Translations under genes and position numbers: made by a program
Source: JAHIKV01 sp963733145
GTDB taxonomy: Bacteria > Planctomycetota > Planctomycetia > Pirellulales > Thermoguttaceae
Assembly: GCA_963733145.1 (NCBI GenBank)
Contig: CAVTCJ010000005.1
Location: 62,001-126,000 of the forward strand
Direction: 5' to 3'
DNA: 64,000 nt
The notes under the pieces: generated by a model
Database searches by the model: none
What the model was told of the DNA's origin: nothing
What the model saw: the letters and a program-made list of their open reading frames with translations, nothing else
Part shown: positions 8,986 through 17,205 of the stretch, piece by piece
Layout of the letters: every line of letters begins with the position of its first letter
How positions within the stretch are numbered: position 1 is the first letter of the stretch

Positions 8986-9475
8986 ATGCACGAGCACAAC
9001 CACCGAATCCGTCGTTCCGGCAACCGGAAGCGGCTCGCGTTGATCCTTGTGCTGACTTGCGGATACATGGTGGCCGAGATCGTCGGCGGGCTGGCCACGA
9101 ATTCGCTGGCCCTGTTGGCGGATGCCGGCCACATGTTCTCCGATGCGGCGTCCCCGGGGGCTGAGCGTGTTTGCCATTTGGATTGCCGAGCGACCGCCAA
9201 CGCCAAAATGGACGTATGGCTTCTATCGCACGGAAAAGGGCATCGGCGTGGACGAAGTTCGTCAAGCGATGCTGGAAACGCCGGGGGTTACATCGGCATC
9301 AGCGGGAAGCAGAATGTCATGGCCCCAACTATCGACTATTTCCATCGGGCAATTAGTGCTGCCGCATGTGGGGCCGGCAAGGAAGCGTCATGCATTTGCG
9401 ACTCAATCCTGGGGGATTAGTGAACATAGGCAGACCGAGATCGACCTTGACAGCTCGTGGGCATTTGGCTAAACT
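8986..9475 (+). pseudogene. Degenerate cation diffusion facilitator (CzcD-like)
   Basis: The start MHEHNHRIRR, then VLTCGYMVAEIVGGLATNSL and ALLADAGHMFSDA, is the first part of a CDF heavy-metal exporter, including the HxxxD site on helix II. After a frameshift near 9160 it continues LSVFAIWIAERP and GFYRTEKG. It then jumps directly to a C-terminal-domain piece, VDEVRQAMLETPGV, followed by scrambled sequence. About 180 residues (helices III-VI) are missing, so this is a genuine internal deletion, not only an indel error. It is the only clear broken gene in this part of the island. Confidence 0.75.
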
Positions 9476-9483
9476 TACAAATG
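9447..9483 (+). promoter_or_regulatory. Promoter and inverted repeat upstream of the second arsR
   Basis: TTGACA (9447-9452), 17 bp, TAAACT (9470-9475). The -10 lies between CATTTG (9462-9467) and CAAATG (9478-9483), an inverted repeat that would be a good position for autorepression by the ArsR encoded at 9507. Inferred from sequence. Confidence 0.55.
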
Positions 9484-9506
9484 TGAGTGACCGATGAAAG
9501 GCAACA

Positions 9507-9833
9507 ATGGACGCCAGAACTCAAGCCAAGTACGAAGCCCGCGCCAAGATCATCAAGGCCATGGCGCATCCGACGCGGTTGTTCATCGTGGATGAATTGG
9601 CCCGTAGCGGGCAACGGTGCGTCTGCGAACTGACGGAGATGGTCGGCGTCGATATGTCCACCGTATCGCGTCATTTGGCGATGCTCAAGAACGCCGGCAT
9701 CATCGAAGACGAGAAACGCGGTGCGCAGGTGTACTACAGCCTGCGGGTAAAGTGCGTGATGAACTTTTTCGAGTGCGTGGAGTCGGTGATGAAGTGCAAC
9801 GCGAAGGATCAGCGCAAGCTGCTCGTGTCATAG
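9507..9833 (+). CDS. arsR: ArsR-family transcriptional repressor
   Basis: An intact 108-residue winged-helix regulator. MAHPTRLFIVDELARSG, RCVCELTEMVGVD, STVSRHLAMLKNAGIIEDEK and AQVYYSLR follow the ArsR order. The RCVCEL cysteine pair matches the ELCVCDL-type As/Sb site. More cysteines occur near the end (CVMNFFECVESVMKC). It has its own promoter with an overlapping inverted repeat and heads the gene run 9927-13285, so it probably controls it. Which metalloid or thiol signal it senses cannot be told. Confidence 0.85.
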   Translation: MDARTQAKYEARAKIIKAMAHPTRLFIVDELARSGQRCVCELTEMVGVDMSTVSRHLAMLKNAGIIEDEKRGAQVYYSLRVKCVMNFFECVESVMKCNAKDQRKLLVS

Positions 9834-9926
9834 GAGTTGATGCGCAGTTGTTTTTTTGGCCGACAGGCTTGGTGACTTTGCCAATTAGCGATATGTGTTA
9901 CCCCGGCATCCGCTAGGAGATGTGTT

Positions 9927-10238
9927 ATGGCTGCAACCGAGAAAGAATCATCGGACCTGTATTCCCCCGCAGTTGACGAACTGGTGGCCATCGGGGCGGC
10001 CATCGCCTGCAATTGCGAACCGTGTTTCAAGTATCACTTCCGCGAGGCGCTGAGCCAGGGCGTTTCTCGCGGCGACGTGGCCCTGGCCGTGGCGACGGCC
10101 CGAAAAGTCAAGGAGCATATCGCCGAGCAAGTGCTGAAGACAGCCGGCCAACAACTGGCGGCAGCCCGCGACGTTGGTCCACAGCCCGGTTCGTGCTGCT
10201 GTGCAGCGTCGTCTGCCAAGACTCACAAACGACGCTGA
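9927..10238 (+). CDS. Carboxymuconolactone decarboxylase/AhpD-like protein
   Basis: A 103-residue all-helical AhpD-fold protein. AIGAAIACNCEPCFKYHFRE carries the C-X2-C and downstream histidine of the redox-active AhpD site. The tail CCCAASSAKTHKRR is cysteine-rich and could bind metal. AhpD proteins use the cysteine pair with lipoyl or thioredoxin partners; here a small thioredoxin and a lipoyl-type domain are encoded downstream, which makes a disulfide relay plausible (inference). A spacing of 94 bp from arsR suggests the same transcript. Confidence 0.75.
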   Translation: MAATEKESSDLYSPAVDELVAIGAAIACNCEPCFKYHFREALSQGVSRGDVALAVATARKVKEHIAEQVLKTAGQQLAAARDVGPQPGSCCCAASSAKTHKRR

Positions 10239-10317
10239 TCCCCACCGACGAGATACGCCAAGGGCGTGAAAGTGAAATCGTAATTGGACCGCAAATTGTT
10301 GTCGAGGAGCAACCAAC

Positions 10318-10563
10318 ATGTTGATTCAAGTGCTGGGAACCGGATGTGCGAAGTGCAAGACGCTGCACGAGATGGTCAAGAAGGCGGTTCAGGAAACCGG
10401 CGTGGACGCCCAGGTCGAGAAGGTCGAAGACATCGAGAAGATCATGGCCTTCGAGATTCTGATGACGCCCGGACTGGTCATTGACGGCAAAGTGAAGTCG
10501 GCGGGGCGGGTGCCCAGCGACGAGGAAATCAAGAGACTGATCGTGGAAGCCAAGGCAGCCTGA
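10318..10563 (+). CDS. ArsE-like small thioredoxin-fold protein (MTH895 type)
   Basis: An 81-residue protein with the active site GTGCAKCKTL near residues 7-16, ending in a short thioredoxin fold (TPGLVIDGKVKSAGR with the cis-proline). This matches the TM0996/MTH895 glutaredoxin-like family, which includes ArsE of arsEFG organoarsenical loci. ArsF- and ArsG-like genes follow at 13304, 14176 and 14716, supporting that link. The role as an electron donor is inferred. Whether to call it arsE is uncertain because the family is broad. Confidence 0.7.
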   Translation: MLIQVLGTGCAKCKTLHEMVKKAVQETGVDAQVEKVEDIEKIMAFEILMTPGLVIDGKVKSAGRVPSDEEIKRLIVEAKAA

Positions 10564-10590
10564 CCCACGACAAGACGAAAGGAAACAGAC

Positions 10591-10965
10591 ATGGACCAGA
10601 ATCTTCCGGGACTCATTATGTGCGTTTGCACGGGCAAGTGTCCGGGGTTCTCCAAGATGGACATCTGGGACTTCATCAACCGGGTCCGCATCGAACTGCC
10701 GGTCGAGTACGGCTTCATCCACCCGCAGTTGTGCGAGGAGGACGGCGACCGCTTTTTGGCCGACATGCTCAAAGGCAAACGGAAGATGATCGTGGCCGGC
10801 TGTGCGCCGAATATGCAGAAGAAGATGTTCCGCGACGCCTTCGCCGCCGCCGGAATGGACATCGCAACCGACTTGGTGGCGATCGACATCCGCGACATGA
10901 CCACGGACGAAGCGGTGGAGAAGATTTCAGCGGCCCTGAACGGCATGGAGGAGAAGCAGCCGTGA
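10591..10965 (+). CDS. HdrA N-terminal-like Cys protein
   Basis: The 124-residue protein has GLIMCVCTGKCPGF near the start and PQLCEEDGDRFLADMLKGKR plus IVAGCAPNMQKKMFRDAF. These resemble the first domain of heterodisulfide reductase subunit A (CHCG..., QLC..., ACSPRMHE...), but without the FAD domain. Such stand-alone domains may pass electrons between ferredoxins and thiol/disulfide chemistry. The stop overlaps the GTG start of the ferredoxin. The functional assignment is by similarity only. Confidence 0.6.
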   Translation: MDQNLPGLIMCVCTGKCPGFSKMDIWDFINRVRIELPVEYGFIHPQLCEEDGDRFLADMLKGKRKMIVAGCAPNMQKKMFRDAFAAAGMDIATDLVAIDIRDMTTDEAVEKISAALNGMEEKQP

Positions 10966-11256
10966 GTGAAAGTACCTTCATGGGCGTGCCACGGGAGAAG
11001 ATTCCCTGGTTTCCGACGATCGACTACGACAAGTGCAACTACTGCATGGAGTGCGACAAGTTCTGTCCGCACCAGGTGTTCGAGCGTCGGGAGGCGGAAG
11101 AGCGGAAACTCGATCGTGGCCAACCCGAACAACTGCGTGGTGTTTTGCCGTGCCTGCGCAAAGACCTGCGGACCCGACGCGCTCGCCTTTCCCGAAAAAC
11201 CGGCCATCGTAGCGATGATCAAGACGATTCGGGAGGAGGCAAGGAGCACGCCATGA
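10962..11256 (+). CDS. 4Fe-4S ferredoxin-type protein, one frameshift
   Basis: The GTG start at 10962 overlaps the previous stop (GTGA). The first frame gives PTIDYDKCNYCMECDKFCPH. After an indel near 11100, the second frame gives IVANPNNCVVFCRACAKTCG then PDALAFPEKPAIVAMI and ends at 11256. Together they hold the eight-cysteine pattern of two clusters. The second motif, CVVFCRACAKTCG, has an unusual first spacing (C-x4-C). The stop overlaps the ATG of the DGC gene. It is a likely redox partner of the HdrA-like protein. Confidence 0.75.
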
Positions 11257-12118
11257 AGTATGCCATTCTGCCGTGCAATGGTCTCGACAAGTCGGCCGGC
11301 CCGGTCGCGCGCGAAGCGGCGTTGTGGCTCGCCTCGCACGACGGACGGCGAGCTGGTCTGTCCCGTGCTGCTGAACAATTCGCCGGATCGGTACGCGCGA
11401 GTGCTCGGCGAACTGCCGCTGTTGGTCATCGACGGCTGTGCGACCCAGTGCGCCACGAAGCTGGCAAATCGCTTGGGCCTGAAAATCGCCCGGAAGCTCC
11501 AAGTGGCGGAAGAGGCAAAACGGCTGGCGGCGACGCTGGGCAAATCGCTGGCCCTGGGCCAGGATGAAATGAAACTTGCCGGCGCGATCGCCGCAGCCGT
11601 TGTCGAACAGCCTGAAGTTGCCGAACGGCCATCACCAGGCGAAATCGCCTCGGCAGACTTCGCCGGCGTGCAAGATTACATTGAGGTCGCGCACGACAAA
11701 TTCCTCTTCAAGATTCCCGCCGCCGGCTTCTGTTTTCAACGAGAACGACGTGTGGGCGCAGGTGGACGCCGGCGGCAGCCGCGCCCGGATCGGCGTCTCC
11801 GATTTCGCCCAGCAACAGTTGACGGACATCAGCTTCGTCGGCCTGCCGAAGGTTGGCGACGAGGTGGACCAATTTGGAGACGTCGGCTACGTGGAAAGCG
11901 CGAAGGCCACGCTGGAATTGGTGTCTCCCGTGTCGGGCCGCGTGGCGGCCGTCAATTCGGCGCTGTCCGATGCGCCGGAGACAGTCAACCAAGACGCATA
12001 CGGCGAGGGATGGATTGCGGAACTGGAATTGAGGGACTTCGCGGCCGACCGCGAGTTGTTGATCGACGGCCCCGCCTACGCGGAAATCGTCAAAAAGAAG
12101 GCGGGCGAGTATTCGTAG
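11253..12118 (+). CDS. DGC-domain protein apparently fused to a GcvH/lipoate-binding-like domain, frameshifted
   Basis: The N-terminal half (MKYAILPCNGLDKSAG ... LLVIDGCATQCATKLANRLG) is a DGC domain with its Asp-Gly-Cys motif. The C-terminal half (GVQDYIEVAHDKFLFKIP ... NENDVWAQV ... RARIGVSDFAQQQLTDISFV ... VESAKATLELVSPVSG) is an H-protein-like fold with the candidate lipoylated lysine in ESAKA. No stop separates them apart from indels near 11345 and in the T-run near 11735 (TTTT where TTT would restore GFCFNENDVW). Fusion is therefore the simplest reading, but a hidden gene boundary cannot be excluded. Lipoate-binding H-like proteins serve as thiol carriers in sHdr-type sulfur pathways. 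Confidence 0.65.
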
Positions 12119-12166
12119 GCAATCGAGCCAAGCATAGTTGTTGAGCAGAGGAAAGGGAAGACTTCG

Positions 12167-12580
12167 ATGGCCGACAATGGTCAAACGGAAAAGGTGCTGG
12201 TGATTCCGTGCAGCGGGATCGGCAAAGTGCATGGACTGATTAGCCGCGAGGCGGTCTACCACGTTACCGACAACCTGTTGCCGGAGCAGGCGGATACGTC
12301 TGTCTGGCCCTGCTCGTGACGGGCGATCGCCGAGACCAGGCAGAAGGTCCAGCAAACCCCCTGCATCACGCTGGACGGATGCCCCAAACTCTGCGCCTTC
12401 AAGAACGTCGAGTTATCGGGCGGAAAGGTTGCCAAGGGGATACGGGTCTACGACGTGATGAAACGCCATCGCGGGGCGAAGTTCGGCACGGCCACCGCCC
12501 TGAGCGAAGAAGGTTGGACCGTCGTCGAAGAATTGGCGGCCGAGGTCGCCGAAGTGGCACAGCACCCGGATACAGTTTGA
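12167..12580 (+). CDS. DGC-domain (putative zinc-binding) protein, frameshifted
   Basis: A second DGC paralogue: MADNGQTEKVLVIPCSGIGK, then ISREAVYHVTDNLLPEQADT. After compensating indels near 12300 and 12325 come CITLDGCPKLCAFKNVEL and GWTVVEELAAEVAEVAQ. Both the early cysteine (IPCSG) and the DGCPKLC motif are present. First and last parts share one frame, so about eight codons are read out of frame. RBS GAAAGGGAAG precedes ATG 12167. Family function is unknown; zinc or metalloid binding is inferred from the cysteines. Confidence 0.7.
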
Positions 12581-12590
12581 GGAAGCAGTC

Positions 12591-13285
12591 ATGGCAGAAG
12601 CAGCGTTCTCGAAAGTCGGCATTATTTCCTGTAGCGGCGAAGAGATTCCCGAGGGAACCGTCGCGCGGCAGGCCGTTCGCCGCGTGTTGGAGGCCCTGCG
12701 GCCGCAACAAACCGTGACCTTGTGCCTGCCGTTGTTTCTGGCCGGCGAAGAGGGCGAGCGCCGCTTCGCCCGCGAACATCCGACGATCACCGTGGACGGC
12801 TGCTCGAAGCTCTGCGCCAAACGGGGAACGGAAAAGTACAGCGGCCGGGTAAGCGCCTCCCTGGTGGTCGGCGACATCTTGGGCGATCGGGCCAAAGGCA
12901 TGCCACCGCTCGATCCGCGACGCCGACAAGGCCGACGAACAGGCCGTATGGCTCGTCGCCGAGCGCATCGCCTCCGAAGTCGATGCCCTGGCGGGTTCGC
13001 AAGTTCGAGGAGGAATCAAGCGGCGCCGCGGCCGGCGATGGCGCCTGCTGCGCTTGCGGCCGACCGTCGCCGGACGGAAAGCTGGAGATCAAGGGCAGGC
13101 CGGTCGCCGTCGCCGGACTGCCGCTGATCTTCGCGCAGCAGCGGCAGAAGGGACTGCAACCCGGCGATGACTGCGGAGATGCTTTGCTGGCGACGCTGAA
13201 GATTTATCACGCCGTCGACGCCGACGAGGAAGCGGATTATCGGGATGCGCTGGCGGCGGCCTATCGGACGTATTGTCGGCGATAA
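12591..13285 (+). CDS. DGC-domain protein with C-terminal extension, frameshifted
   Basis: A third DGC paralogue: FSKVGIISCSGEEIPEG, VTLCLPLFLAGEEGERRF and TITVDGCSKLCAKRGTEKYS. Frames shift near 12905 (into RDADKADEQAVWLVAERIAS) and near 13005 (into FEEESSGAAAGDGACCACGR). The extension continues GKLEIKGRPVAVAGLPLIF and ends YHAVDADEEADYRDALAAAY plus RTYCRR. The extension with a CCACG motif resembles a separate small domain of unknown role. The gene starts 10 bp after the preceding DGC gene. Confidence 0.65.
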
Positions 13286-13303
13286 CGCGAAAGGAACATC
13301 GGC

Positions 13304-13950
13304 ATGGAACTTAAAAATGCGGCGGCCGTCTGCCTGATTTCGCTCTGCTCGGCGACGTTAGTGGTCTTGATCGCCCGCTCGTTGGATGTCCAGACGGCCT
13401 CGCAGTTGGAGCCGCAGTTGACTCGCATCGCCGATGAGTTGCGGTCGATTCGCCGTCAGGCGCCGGTCCACCCCGCCGACGCCGAGCCTGAGAATCTGGG
13501 CGACACCCTGATCGTCTACTACTTCCATAGCAGCACTCGATGCGACAATTGCCGGGCAATCGAGTCGCAGACGAAGAAGACGCTGGATACCGCCTTCGCG
13601 TCGCAGTTGGCCAGGGGGACCATTGTGTGGAAGGTTCTGAACTACGAGAAGCCGTCGGGTGCCGTGCTGGCGCTCAAGTTCGAGGTGAAAGACCCAGTAG
13701 TCGTGCTCGCAAAAATGAAGGACGACCGGGTGCAGACATGGGAGCGACTGGACAAGTGCATGGCCTTTGTGGCGATGGGCGACAAGCCCGCGTTCACGAA
13801 GTACATCAGCGGGGCGATCGAGCGGATGCTTTCGTCCGGCGCAAGCCGGAGGCCGCCGCACCATCGACGCCGGAGCCGACGATTCCCATTCCCAACGCCG
13901 ACAGCGCCGCCGAGAAGGAAACGCCGACGATTCCGATTCCGCAAGAGTAA
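13304..13950 (+). CDS. ArsF-like thioredoxin-fold membrane-anchored protein, one frameshift
   Basis: N-terminal membrane helix (AAVCLISLCSATLVVLIARS), then LIVYYFHSSTRCDNCRAIES with a C-X2-C and KVLNYEKPSGAVLALKFEVK. This is the pattern of the ArsF family named for a subunit of nitroarsenical reduction in arsEFG loci. The frame shifts near 13836; the native end is PSTPEPTIPIPNADSAAEKE, stop 13950, rather than the arginine-rich read-through. The proline repeats IPIP look like a periplasmic linker tail. It starts 18 bp after the DGC gene, in the same operon. Confidence 0.75.
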
Positions 13951-13953
13951 GGC

Positions 13954-14116
13954 GTTGTAAAACAATTAACTACGGAAATCATCGACGAGGTATTCCTGTA
14001 GGGAACGCCCTCCGTGGTGTTCCGAGTGCGGGGAAAACAAGCCTTCAAACCTGCCGCGGAACGCCACGGAGGGCGTTCCCTACAGACCTTAATCCGGTAG
14101 TTAATAGTTTTACAGC
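13954..14116. repeat. Nested palindromic element with GTTGTAAAACAATTAACTAC ends
   Basis: The outer arms (13954-13977 and 14094-14116) are an imperfect inverted repeat around TTAACTACGG / CCGGTAGTTAA. The inner arms GTAGGGAACGCCCTCCGTGG and its complement (13998-14017, 14064-14083) surround about 45 bp. The element fills the whole gap between the two ArsF-like genes and could form a strong hairpin that attenuates transcription. No open frame lies in it. Confidence 0.65.
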
Positions 14117-14175
14117 ACCTAACCGTGTTTTTTAGTAACCGCATTTTTCCGCCCTACCACGAGGAGACCGAAGTA

Positions 14176-14619
14176 ATGAGACCTGTTGTCACTGTTCTTT
14201 CCGCGCTTGGCGTTGCCGCCCTCTTGGCCTACATGCTTCCGCAGGCGGTCGCGGCGGCCGAGTCTTCCGCCCAGGCCGGCCCGCCCGCCGATCGCGTGGT
14301 CGTAATGTACTTCCACCGCACCCAGCGTTGTCCGACCTGTCGCCGAATGGGCGGCTATTCCGAAGAGGCGGTCAAAACCGCGTTTGCCCAACAGCGCAAA
14401 GAGGGCAAAGTCGAGTTTCACTACGTCGACTTCCAGGACAAGAAAAACGAGGCCCTCGCAAAAGGCTACAAAGTGAACGGTCCCACGCTGATCGTTGCGC
14501 AAGTCGTGGGGAACAAGGTCAAACAATTTGAGAACCTGTCCGAAATATGGACGAAAAACGGCGACAAGAAAGCGTTCTTCGAGTACGTTCAGCAGAACGT
14601 AAAAAAGTATCTGAAATAG
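14176..14619 (+). CDS. ArsF-like secreted thioredoxin-fold protein
   Basis: The 147-residue intact paralogue of the preceding gene. Signal-peptide-like MRPVVTVLSALGVAALLAYM, cleavable near AVAAAE, then VVMYFHRTQRCPTCRRMGGY with C-X2-C and KGYKVNGPTLIVAQVV with the cis-proline. RBS GAGGAG at 14161-14166 supports ATG 14176. Expected location is outside the inner membrane. It is placed directly before the ArsG-like permease, as in arsEFG loci, so it probably reduces or delivers the substrate (inference). Confidence 0.8.
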   Translation: MRPVVTVLSALGVAALLAYMLPQAVAAAESSAQAGPPADRVVVMYFHRTQRCPTCRRMGGYSEEAVKTAFAQQRKEGKVEFHYVDFQDKKNEALAKGYKVNGPTLIVAQVVGNKVKQFENLSEIWTKNGDKKAFFEYVQQNVKKYLK

Positions 14620-14623
14620 CTGC

Positions 14624-14690
14624 GTAGGGTGCGTGAAACGCACCGGGAATTAGTGGTTGCGGCGGGTTGGTGCGTTTCACGCACCCTACG
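14624..14690. repeat. Palindrome GTAGGGTGCGTGAAACGCACC
   Basis: Arms of about 21 bp (from 14624 and ending 14690) surround AATTAGTGGTTGC-type sequence. It sits between arsF-like and arsG-like genes. Similar TGCGTTTCACGCACC sequence occurs singly near 2720-2735 upstream of purF. Confidence 0.7.
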
Positions 14691-14715
14691 AATACTCCGC
14701 GGAGAGGATCGTCCG

Positions 14716-15489
14716 ATGGCTACCTATGCGCTCTACATTGCGGCGGCGCTGTATTTGGGGATCCTGACCTCGATTAGCCCCTGCCCGCTGGCCACGAACA
14801 TCGCGGCGGTTTCCTACGTGGGCCGCAAAGTCGGCGACTCGCGCTGGGTGATGGCCGCCGGGCTGCTCTACACGCTCGGACGCTGCCTGCTCTACCTGTT
14901 CCTAGCGGTCTTGCTGGCAACCACGGCGATGTCGGTCCCGGCTGTTTCCCTGTTCCTTCAGAAATACATGCACTTGGTTCTCGGCCCCATCTTCTTGCTC
15001 CTGGGCATGTTCCTGGTGGGCCTAATCACCTTCAGCGGCGGCGGGGCTACGATGTCCGAGGGGATGAAAAAACGGATCGACGCAATGGGCGTCTGGGGCG
15101 CGCTGCTGCTGGGCATTCTCTTCGCCGTCGCCTTTTGCCCCACCTCGGCGGCCTGGTTCTTCGGCCTCATCGCACTCTTGTTGGGCTCCGAGGCGGGCGC
15201 AGTGACCGCCATGCTGACGAAGATCGGCATCAATCTCCCCGCAGCGTCGTTGCCAGGGGCCACCGTGGTCCTGCCGCTGATCTATGGCATCGGCACCGCC
15301 GTGCCAGTGCTACTAGTCGCCTTCCTCCTGGCTTACAGTGTCAAGTCGGTCGGCAAGGCGTACAACATGCTCGCAAAGATCGAGTGGTGGGCACGCCAGA
15401 TCACCGGCTGGATATTCGTGTTGGCCGGAGTCTTCTTCTCGTTGGCCTATGTCTTCGAGTGCTCTGATGGATCAGCCTTGCTGCCGTGA
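14716..15489 (+). CDS. ArsG-like permease (cytochrome c biogenesis/DsbD transmembrane family)
   Basis: A 257-residue polytopic protein with about six to seven helices. GILTSISPCPLATNIAAVSY carries the SPCP motif of the CcdA/DsbD fold, repeated as AVAFCPTSAAWFFG in the second half. Members called ArsG are proposed to export aromatic arsenicals; the fold also carries reducing power across membranes. ATG 14716 follows GGAGAGGATC. The company of ArsE/F-like genes favours the ArsG reading, but a DsbD-like electron-transfer role for the Cys-rich secreted proteins is a real alternative. Confidence 0.75.
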   Translation: MATYALYIAAALYLGILTSISPCPLATNIAAVSYVGRKVGDSRWVMAAGLLYTLGRCLLYLFLAVLLATTAMSVPAVSLFLQKYMHLVLGPIFLLLGMFLVGLITFSGGGATMSEGMKKRIDAMGVWGALLLGILFAVAFCPTSAAWFFGLIALLLGSEAGAVTAMLTKIGINLPAASLPGATVVLPLIYGIGTAVPVLLVAFLLAYSVKSVGKAYNMLAKIEWWARQITGWIFVLAGVFFSLAYVFECSDGSALLP

Positions 15490-15613
15490 AGCGGGGACCA
15501 GACGAGCGGAAATCGTTCAGACGCCGCCGAGCACGAACAAATCGTGGGTGATAGCGACGCTCGATACGCCGATAGGCGGCGTTCCAGAAGTAAGGGCCGG
15601 CGAATCAATAAGT

Positions 15614-15660
15614 GGGGGACTGTCCCAATTTTCGTTCGACGAAAATGGGACTGTCCCCTT
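15614..15660. repeat. GGGGACTGTCCC palindrome
   Basis: GGGGACTGTCCCAATTTTCG and CGAAAATGGGACTGTCCCC form a 47-bp near-perfect hairpin. The same unit is found inside the histidine kinase gene at 55521-55564 and as the left half of the 205-bp MITE. It lies in the 770-bp gene-free gap 15490-16258, which otherwise holds the MITE and no supported gene. Confidence 0.7.
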
Positions 15661-15880
15661 CTGAAATGCGACAGTTATTAATTTGCCGATCCTAAGCGCA
15701 CAACTCCGCTTGGTGGACCGTCTTGGCACGTGGAGCGTTCGCTGGGGGATCGGCCGGATGCGCTAAAGGGGCAATCAATGGCACCGCTCCGCACTGCGAT
15801 TACTCAAGCAGTTCCAACTACTGCCGGCGTCAAGCCATAGGGTGGGGCTTCCGCCTTGCGACTTTCTTTCTTGGCAATCT

Positions 15881-16085
15881 GCAACCGTTCACGGGGCGGC
15901 AGGGGACTGGTCGATTTTTCGGCGGGAAAACGTGACTTTATCGATAAACCGTAGGCCGAAAACATGGACCTGTCCCCCTCCCGACGCCCCAGGGTGACAG
16001 TCCCATTTTCGCGGCGGTAATGCTAATTCGAGGGGCTACGTCCCTCACGCCGCGAAAATTGGGACAGTCCCCTGTGAACGGTTAC
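15881..16085. mobile_element. 205-bp MITE with IS66-type ends, copy 1
   Basis: Ends GCAACCGTTCAC and GTGAACGGTTAC, 11 of 12 complementary. Flanks GGCAATCT and GGCAACCT form an 8-bp target duplication with one mismatch. Two internal hairpins contain GGGGACTGG...CCAGTCC-like and GGGACAGTCCC arms. The orientation of the halves is reversed relative to the other copies. Divergent ends suggest the oldest of the four insertions. Confidence 0.8.
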
Positions 16086-16258
16086 GGCAACCTTAGTCAG
16101 CCCGCGCAACACTGACCGCCACCCACACTGCCCACATTTCCCAACCCGTGGCGGTCTTGGAGAGAAATCCATCCGCGTGGCTCAAGTCGCTATATGCGCA
16201 GACGAATACATACTATGATATACGCCTTGCCAAATATAGTTTAATAGGAGAACGACCG

Positions 16259-17116
16259 ATGAGGCGTTGGATTATCGGTGGTGTCGGAGTTGTGCTGGTT
16301 GCAGGCGGCCTCCTGGCTGTTGCCCTGACCGGCTGGGGCGGCAGCGCTGCAAATATGGAGAACGCTCAAGCTGCTGAATCCGAGGTCCAGCTACCACGGT
16401 CGTCCGGTGCTCAGATGGACGTGTTGGGCAAGGGTATGACCGCAATCCGGCAAGCGGCGGATGCCGGCAAGTACCTCTTCTTGTTCTCCTCGAAAACCGA
16501 CGACGACCAGACGCTTGCCATGCGCAAGGTATTCGACAAGGCGATGGAAAAGGTGGCCGACCGCGCGCAGTCGATTGCGGTGAACATAACCGACCCGTCC
16601 GAAAAGGCCGTCGTCGCCAAGTTCGACCTCAGCCGTGCCCCGATGCCGTTGGTCTTGGCAATGGCTCCCAACGGGGCCATCACCGGCGGTTTTCCGACGA
16701 AATTCGAGGAGCAGCAACTGCTAAGTGCATTTACCACGCCCGGCACCGAAAAAGTAATGAAGCATCTTCAGGACGGCAAGTTGGTATTTGTGTGCGTCCA
16801 GAACGGCAAGACAAAATCCAACGACGCCGCGATGCAAGGTGTCCGCGAGTTTAGAGCGGATGCACGCTTCGCCAGTGCAACGGAAATCGTGATGCTCGAT
16901 CCCGCCGATTCGGCGGAAGCCTCCTTCCTGGCCGATCTGAAGGTTGATGCCAAGACAGAGGAAGCCGTGACGCTCTTCATGGCTCCTCCCGGTTCAGCCA
17001 TTGGGGAGTACAAGGGCGCGACCGACAAGGCCGAGTTGGTCGCCACGCTTCAGAAAGCCAGTTCCGGCTGTGCCGGTGGTCAGTGTGGCCCAGGCGGATG
17101 CGGGCCAAAACAATAG
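16259..17116 (+). CDS. Secreted tandem thioredoxin-like protein with Cys-Gly tail
   Basis: Membrane anchor or signal MRRWIIGGVGVVLVAGGLLA, then two thioredoxin-like halves. The first has GKYLFLFSSKTDDDQTLAMR where a CxxC would be expected but is absent, and a cis-proline region SRAPMPLVLAMAP. The second starts near DGKLVFVCVQNGKTKS. The tail SSGCAGGQCGPGGCGPKQ resembles a metal-binding cysteine ladder. GGAG at 16247-16250 supports ATG 16259. Function is unknown; a periplasmic arsenite or soft-metal scavenger is an inference from context. Confidence 0.7.
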   Translation: MRRWIIGGVGVVLVAGGLLAVALTGWGGSAANMENAQAAESEVQLPRSSGAQMDVLGKGMTAIRQAADAGKYLFLFSSKTDDDQTLAMRKVFDKAMEKVADRAQSIAVNITDPSEKAVVAKFDLSRAPMPLVLAMAPNGAITGGFPTKFEEQQLLSAFTTPGTEKVMKHLQDGKLVFVCVQNGKTKSNDAAMQGVREFRADARFASATEIVMLDPADSAEASFLADLKVDAKTEEAVTLFMAPPGSAIGEYKGATDKAELVATLQKASSGCAGGQCGPGGCGPKQ

Positions 17117-17205
17117 CAACCGTTCGGCCCGTGCCGTTCCCAGCCGGCCGGGCCCATTTACCAATGTGTGATTTTCAATCCCCTTTCCCTCGGAGGAGTC
17201 AACCA

